Notes under the pieces: model-generated
What the model was told of the DNA's origin: nothing
Databases searched by the model: none
What the model saw: only the letters and a program-made list of their open reading frames with translations
Program-made: the position numbers and the translations under genes
Assembly: GCF_003473485.1 (NCBI RefSeq)
Contig: NC_053048.1
Location: 28,082,755 to 28,146,754, forward strand
Direction of reading: 5' to 3'
DNA: 64,000 bases
From: Medicago truncatula
Taxonomy: Eukaryota; Streptophyta; Magnoliopsida; Fabales; Fabaceae
Shown: positions 58,980-64,000 of the stretch, piece by piece
How positions within the stretch are numbered: the first letter of the stretch is position 1
Layout of the letters: the number at the start of each line of letters is the position of its first letter

Positions 58980-59985
58980 AAAATTATTTAAGTATGATAC
59001 ATGTTAAAAAATTTTGATAGCTAGTTACACACGATAGTTATTAGATTAAAGAATCTTCTAGATCTTCAATATATATCCATTTTTTTCAACTCGTTTCCGC
59101 ATCATAATAAATCCGGGATAACCCAAAGAGTCTTGCCAACGATATATTTAATACAATTTGTAAATTTCTGGTTTACAATAATATATGTTTCCACTCCTTA
59201 AAAAAATAATATGTGCTTCCATTGCACTAATAATATAATATGTAAACTTCAGGTTTACAATAATATGTGATTCAATTGCACTAATATAAGTGTAGTATAA
59301 ATCAAGAGATAAAGATATATATTTTTCACTACACTTATTTTCTTCAGAGTATATCTCTTAACATAAAGATAATTAACATTTTTTTTTCTTCTATATGATA
59401 TGAATTTAGAATGATATACTTGAAACGGAATAAATTTTTATGAAATTAGTTTCATATAATGCTCTACTGGATATCATATAATGCATTCTCAATGCGTAAT
59501 TCTATTACTCTGTATAACAATATATTTTCTCTTCTGGAACCTTCAATATTTTTTATTTATTTTTTAGCATCAAATGTAATAATAAAATTAGTTTCTTTGT
59601 ATCACTCATCTAAACATTTTTATATTCTTTTGCATAAGAAATCTTTCAAACAACATCCAACAAAATATACCTAAAATTATTGTGCTCCTTAGTGAATCCA
59701 AATTCTAGGAGCAATACTTGCTCGAAACTTCGAAATAGTTTATGCATACTTTTTAGAAGGAATTTAAAATACAAATCTAATTTACAGTGATTCTGTCAAC
59801 TAACAAGAATTCCATTTCAAAACAATATAGTTCGTAAATCTCAATTGTTTCAAAAATAGCAATAATATCAAATTCATAAGCACGGTACCTACTATTTCCT
59901 TAGAAAAAGAAATTATGTGGATCACAAATGAGTGTTGAATGTGCACAAAGATGATATAGATGACAATACCTCTTATTTATATGTC
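58980..59985. other. Intergenic DNA, no gene recognised
   Basis: AT-rich with short repeats such as GGTTTACAATAATATATGTT (59170, 59252). No supported ORF or transposon end. Confidence 0.35.
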
Positions 59986-59995
59986 TTGTGAGAAC

Positions 59996-60535
59996 TAGGC
60001 ATGGCAATGGGGAGGGGTGGGGACGGGTTTTACCTTCCCCATCCCCATACCCGATTCTCATATACTTACCCGCTACCCTACCCATACTCAACGGGGATGA
60101 GAAATTGAATCCTATCCCCGTCCCCGACGGGTTCGGGTATCCCCGCCCCATCCCCGTCCCCGCATTGAATAATTTTTTTAATAAAAAATATAAGTTTTTT
60201 TGCATCCCGTAGATCAACAATAAGCTCACTTTCACATTTGTTAGACAAAATTATTTAGTTGATCCTTTAAATATAAATGGTAGTTTTTATTAACATGACA
60301 ATTATCAAACAAAATAACATAACATATCAACATAAAGTAGTTTTTTACATTTGGGACGGGTTGGGGTATGGGTTCGGGGTGGGTACCTATATACCCGTTA
60401 CCCGTCCCATACCCGTGTTTCGAGATCGGGGAAAACCCATACTCATACCCAAACCCAGTCAAAACGGGAAAAATCCGTCAAATTGGGTTTGGTTCGGGCG
60501 GGTAACCACGGATATGGGTTTTGTTGCCATGCCTA
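59996..60535. mobile_element. hAT (Ac-like) non-autonomous element (540 bp)
   Basis: The inverted ends TAGGCATGGCAA and TTGCCATGCCTA are flanked by GTGAGAAC (59988-59995) and ATGAGAAC (60536-60543), an 8-bp duplication with one difference. GGGT/ACCC-rich subterminal sequence (ACGGGTTCGGGTATCCCCG) is like that of Ac elements. The ORFs of up to 112 codons inside are by-products of this composition. Confidence 0.85.
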
Positions 60536-60829
60536 ATGAGAACTCATTAGTAGCAAAAATCATAATCATCATAAGTCATAAAAAACTTTTGCAATCTTCA
60601 CGTGTATCATATTAATGATAATCTCTGTTATATCAATTCTTGACATTATTTTCCCAATTTTGCTACTTTGGGAGCATATTCAATTGACAATATTTTTTTT
60701 TGTTCAACTTATACTAAGATCAAATAGATCTGGTTCTTTGAGAACTCATCCACAAACCTCTATCGACAATGACAAAGGAAAATCATGATATTTTTATTTT
60801 GCAATATTTCACAAATGCTTGATGGTAAA

Positions 60830-61150
60830 TTATCAGTTCTTCTAGAACCATATCTCAAATCTTCATAATAAATAAAATTCATTCTTTGAGGAATCCTTCA
60901 GAGATGCAATTTAATATTAAATTTTAGTTCTTCAGAACTATCTCTCAAATCTTCATAAAGAATGATCGAGAAAATTCCTTGTTTGAGCGATCCTTCAAAG
61001 ATTCTTTAATATTACAAGAAAATTAGTTCTTCAAGAACTATATTACATGTGATCTTCATATCAAGAAAAATTCTTTCCTTGCACAATCTTTCAGGAATAC
61101 TTAATATTAAATTATTCAAAAACTTCTTATGATTTCAATCTTAAAGGAAC
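60830..61150 (+). repeat. Degenerate tandem repeats (about 100-bp unit)
   Basis: The unit TTAGTTCTTCAGAACTAT, CTCAAATCTTCATAA, ATTCTTTGAGGAATCCTTCA and TTTAATATTA recurs about four times (60835, 60925, 61025, 61105). Possibly decayed LTR regulatory repeats. Confidence 0.6.
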
Positions 61151-61527
61151 TATATTACTAGAATTTTTTTCCCGAAATATTAAGAGCCTCAAAATCAAGT
61201 TTTGTAAGGTTCGACATAATGAGTACTATAATAAAAGTTTAAACAAGTTCGATAATATAAAAAGTAATTGGATAAAATTTGAGTTAATCATTTCTAACTC
61301 GGCCGGCCTCAATTGAAGAATATAGGGAAAATTAAAGTATTGATACTGATCACCAACTAGTTTTCCAAATACAAGGAACCTATGAGTGTAACATTGTTGA
61401 ATAATTCATACAAAATTTGGAGTTTGATTGACCATACGCACACTCCCATTGAGTCTCTAACTAGTATAAAACCGGTTAACTTCCTATGTCTTATGCACCA
61501 ACACTAATATTAATATCACTTCTTAAA

Positions 61528-61593
61528 ATGGCTAATTCTTTTTTCTTGTCCTTACTAGTGGTATTCCACGCTGCTCTTATGCTTGTCCCATTG

Positions 61594-61624
<31 letters not shown>

Positions 61625-61650
61625 TTGCTATGGCCGTTAAGTGTCGATAA
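61528..61650 (+). CDS. Short ORF with signal-peptide-like start (40 aa), doubtful gene
   Basis: The ATG at 61528 reads MANSFFLSLLVVFHAALMLV PLS, a polar start and a hydrophobic core like a secretion signal. Next come eight Phe codons from a 24-base T run, KIAMAVKCR and a stop. A TATA-like AGTATAAAA lies at 61461-61469, about 60 nt upstream. The T run is unlikely to be original coding, so this may be exon 1 of a broken small secreted-protein gene. No family recognised. Confidence 0.25.
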
Positions 61651-61979
61651 AACCTCGGCAAATAACTACCGCTGGTTAGGTTCCACGACAATTAACTATC
61701 AATGGGGACATTTTGATCATTTACGAGTATTTTCAATCTTATTAAGTGTGTGAACATCAATTTTCATGATGCTTAGCCCGTGGAAAAACGTTAATAAAGT
61801 TTCAAGAGAAATTCTTAGATGGGAATGTAAGTAACATGTCAGTATTTACAAACAACCAATAAAACATTACACCTCATTTAATTTATTAAAAAAATAAAAA
61901 ATAAAATAAAGATGAAACATGTCCTCCTTATTGCTTGCTCTTCTTCCGCCATTATTTTTTTGAGGAATTAATACTGACA

Positions 61980-62259
61980 CAGTTAAATTAAATTCGCCAA
62001 GATCCTGTTTCCGAGAATTTTACTTTTCTTGTACATTGAGTAAAGTGATGGACATTATATATTTGTTCTGAGGACAAGTTACTTTAGTAACAAAGAGGAC
62101 AGGTATAAAAAATATATTAAGCAAGCATATTTAGTTATCTTGTTCATTAGGTAAAGGTTTGAGAATGAAAAACTAAAGCACTACGCTGAGCCCATATTAT
62201 ATAATACTATATAAAACGCATTTTGATTTATATTCCTCAACCATTATTATATTGAATGA
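61980..62259 (+). promoter_or_regulatory. Conserved upstream block and TATA box of DUF247 copy 7
   Basis: Shares AATTTTACTTTTCTTG, CTTATCTTGTTCATTAGG and CACTACGCTGAGCCC with the other copies. TATATAAAA at 62208-62216 is 44 nt before the ATG. The outer part of the block is shorter than in copies 2, 4, 5 and 6; upstream lies the unit-border motif GATGCTTAGCCCGTGG (61769-61784). Confidence 0.55.
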
Positions 62260-63830
62260 ATGATGGCATCCCAAACTATTAAAGAAAAATTTGTCGAGTT
62301 AAAAAATTCAAAGCAAACACCTCCAAATGCACGACCAAAGATACAAAGGGTGCAAGAGTATCTCAGAAGTAGAAAAAACTTTGAGCAGCATTACTCACCC
62401 AAGTTAGTGTCGATAGGTCCTATCCATCATGACAATCCAACTCTGAAGTTAGGAGAGAAGTACAAGCTTATGTGGGCAGCAAAATACATAGAAAACACCG
62501 GACTTATTCCAGAGGAACTACACAAAAAGATTGCAGATAACATTGATGAACTGAAGGGTCGTTTTAGCGATGATGTTTTAACTCTAACCGGAAACTCTCT
62601 TCAAGGCTTTGAGTGCCTTGATGAAAAGCTGTCGTGGATATTGTTCATGGATGGATGTTCTTTGCTCCATATCTTGGATAACATTATGTACCTACTGCCG
62701 ATGAATATTAAGGTTGATCAACTGGCTCTTGTGAGGGAGGATGTGCTTTTGTTGGAGAATCAACTGCCTTATGAAGTACTCAAGCTTTTGTGGAAAGATG
62801 AAGATGAGAGTGGATTAATAAAAAGCATGAGGAGTTTTCACAACTGTATTTATTTTGTAGGGTCAGAGGCAGAGAAAGAGAAGGAGGGAAATGGAGAACA
62901 TAGTGTATCAATACCAAATGAGTCACAGTCAGAAACACCCACACATCTTCTTGATCTTCAACGTAAAATCATCCTCACCACATCTAATTCCAAGGTACAT
63001 TAGAATTAACAATAAAATGTACTAAAATAAATTGAAATAACAAAAGAAATTAGAGACAAAAAATATTTGGTTACACAATTAGAAAGGGAGTTTGTCTTTG
63101 TTCGGTTTCTAAATAATCTTTCCTTTGCAAAATATATTTATTATTGTATAGAGGAAGTATAATTTTGAATTTTTTTTATCATCATATGATCCAATCCATT
63201 TCTGATTAAACATAGAAAAAAATCAATGAAGCTAAAATCAGAGAATGGAGATGGAAGAATTCCGAGGAAAACATCCCGATTACATACAGGGGCATAGAAG
63301 ATCTAAGAGCAGTAGGAATAAGACTTAAGGCAAGCGCAACAGGGAGGCCAACAGACGTAGATTTCACTGCAGGATGGTTTACTGCAAAACTGACTATTCC
63401 TGTAATCTATGTGAACAACCTTGCAGCCTCTACTTTACTCAACCTGATAGCATATGAGATGTGTCCAGATTTTGACAACGACTGTGGGATCTGTTCTTAT
63501 GTAGCTTTGATGGACTCACTCATCGACCATCCGGAAGATGTGAAGGTATTGAGATCAAAAGGGATTTTGTGCACGGTTTGGAGTGATGAGGAAGTTGCCA
63601 GTCTTTTCAATATCATAGGTACTGACTTGGTAGCTAACATAGACAAATATTTTTATGTCCAACTGAAATTACGTGAGCATTACTTTAATAAATACAAGAC
63701 TTGGATAGCGCTGGGTTTTCGTACTTACTTAAACAATCCTTGGGCCGTTATTGCCTTCCTTGCTGCTTTTACTGCCCTTGCTCTTACTTTCATTCAGACA
63801 TGGTTTACAGTTCACCCGGCTAACAAATAA
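62260..63830 (+). CDS. DUF247 protein, copy 7 (subtype B), intact, 449 aa
   Basis: Exon 1 is 62260-62994 (245 codons, TCCAAG|GTACAT), the intron is 221 bp, and exon 2 is 63216-63830 (ACATAG|AAA; 204 codons plus stop). Phase 0, no stops; exon 2 is open well upstream of its first ATG, so the splice is required. Motifs are RPKIQRVQEYLRSRKNF (Pro of RVP replaced by Gln), LVSIGPIHHDN, LFMDGCSLLHIL, DVLLLENQLPYEVLKLLW, linker with EKEKEGNGEHSVSIPNES, THLLDLQRK, then ITYRGIEDLRAVGIRLKA. The usual EIVVDD is VIYVNN here, and ILLNSLGSDEE is ILCTVWSDEE, one residue shorter. It ends with the B-type helix (NPWAVIAFLAAFTALALTF). These changes at otherwise constant sites suggest either divergence of function or early relaxation. 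Confidence 0.9.
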
Positions 63831-64000
63831 AGGTGCTTCGTTATGACAATGTTGTTTTCGTTATGGCATTCATCACTTCTCTGTGGATTTTTAATAGGTT
63901 GAGTTTTTTATATGAATAAATTTTAGGTTAAGTTTGTGTGTACGTCGCCATGACTATGAGTACTAATAAATAAATAGTGACTTTTTCTTTGTGCTGAGCG
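63831..64000 (+). other. 3' flank of copy 7
   Basis: Continues like the flanks of copies 3, 4 and 6 (TTATGACAATGTTGTTTTCG, GAATAAATTTTAGGTTAAG). An AATAAA-type signal lies at 63914-63919. The window ends inside the module. Confidence 0.5.

Noticed and set aside
59900..60615. Overlapping Gly/Pro-rich ORFs of 61 to 112 codons on both strands
   Set aside because: They come from the GGGT/ACCC-rich subterminal sequence of the hAT element 59996-60535.
4438..63830. A self-incompatibility locus
   Set aside because: DUF247 genes have that role in grasses only as far as known; no S-locus partner, allele data or expression pattern is available here.

Overview
The window looks like a repeat-rich stretch of a legume (Fabaceae) nuclear genome. 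This is inferred from AT-rich intergenic DNA, GT/AG introns, Ty1/copia, Ty3/gypsy, LINE, Helitron, CACTA, hAT, Harbinger and Stowaway remnants, and the style of the copia and DUF247 proteins. Species cannot be fixed from sequence alone. There are no prokaryotic features, and no tRNA, rRNA or CRISPR was recognised.

The backbone is a same-strand tandem array of seven DUF247 (UPF0481, At3g47200-like) genes. Each has two exons: exon 1 ends ...AAG|GT and carries the N-terminal motifs plus a charged linker, and exon 2 starts after ...ACATAG| and ends in a C-terminal membrane helix. Copies lie at 4438-6159 (1), 9776-11417 (2), 14591-15991 (3), 21714-24844 (4), 39255-41184 (5), 47007-55970 (6) and 62260-63830 (7). 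Copies 4, 5 and 7 read through as 480, 436 and 449 aa proteins. Copies 1 and 2 are frameshifted, 3 has lost its promoter and most of exon 1, and 6 has a stop codon in the first conserved motif and a 7.5-kb intron. C-terminal form (short 'YFSIAA' = A, long 'YFSSPWAIIAF' type = B) gives the order A-A-B-B-A-B-B. That suggests duplication of an A-B-B block, blurred by exchange between copies.

Mobile DNA fills the rest. Region 1-4427 is a minus-strand copia element interrupted by a solo LTR; its 5' LTR ends 10 bp before the start codon of copy 1. Region 8.1-14.6 kb holds a degraded ORF, a long hairpin, Stowaway and Harbinger-like MITEs and a Helitron whose insertion site can be read against an empty paralogous site. 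Region 16.5-21.1 kb holds a 5'-truncated minus-strand chromovirus with its 3' LTR, and a LINE tail. Region 25.2-30.3 kb is a copia fragment and Helitron pieces. Region 30.7-38.2 kb is a plus-strand chromovirus fragment with a 2.7-kb LTR followed by an internally deleted copia element. Region 41.7-46.5 kb has CACTA termini around an intron-containing fragment of a bacterial-type PEP carboxylase gene. The intron of copy 6 contains a hAT MITE, a Sirevirus-like LTR element and a foldback MITE. Region 56-61.6 kb has more MITEs, a Mutator transposase tail and degenerate repeats.

The only apparently functional host genes are the DUF247 copies 4, 5 and 7. They share a conserved roughly 350-bp upstream block with a TATA box; in copies 2, 4 and 7 it sits exactly 44 nt from the ATG. 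DUF247 proteins are mostly uncharacterised. Members are male determinants in grass self-incompatibility, but nothing here shows that role for this array.
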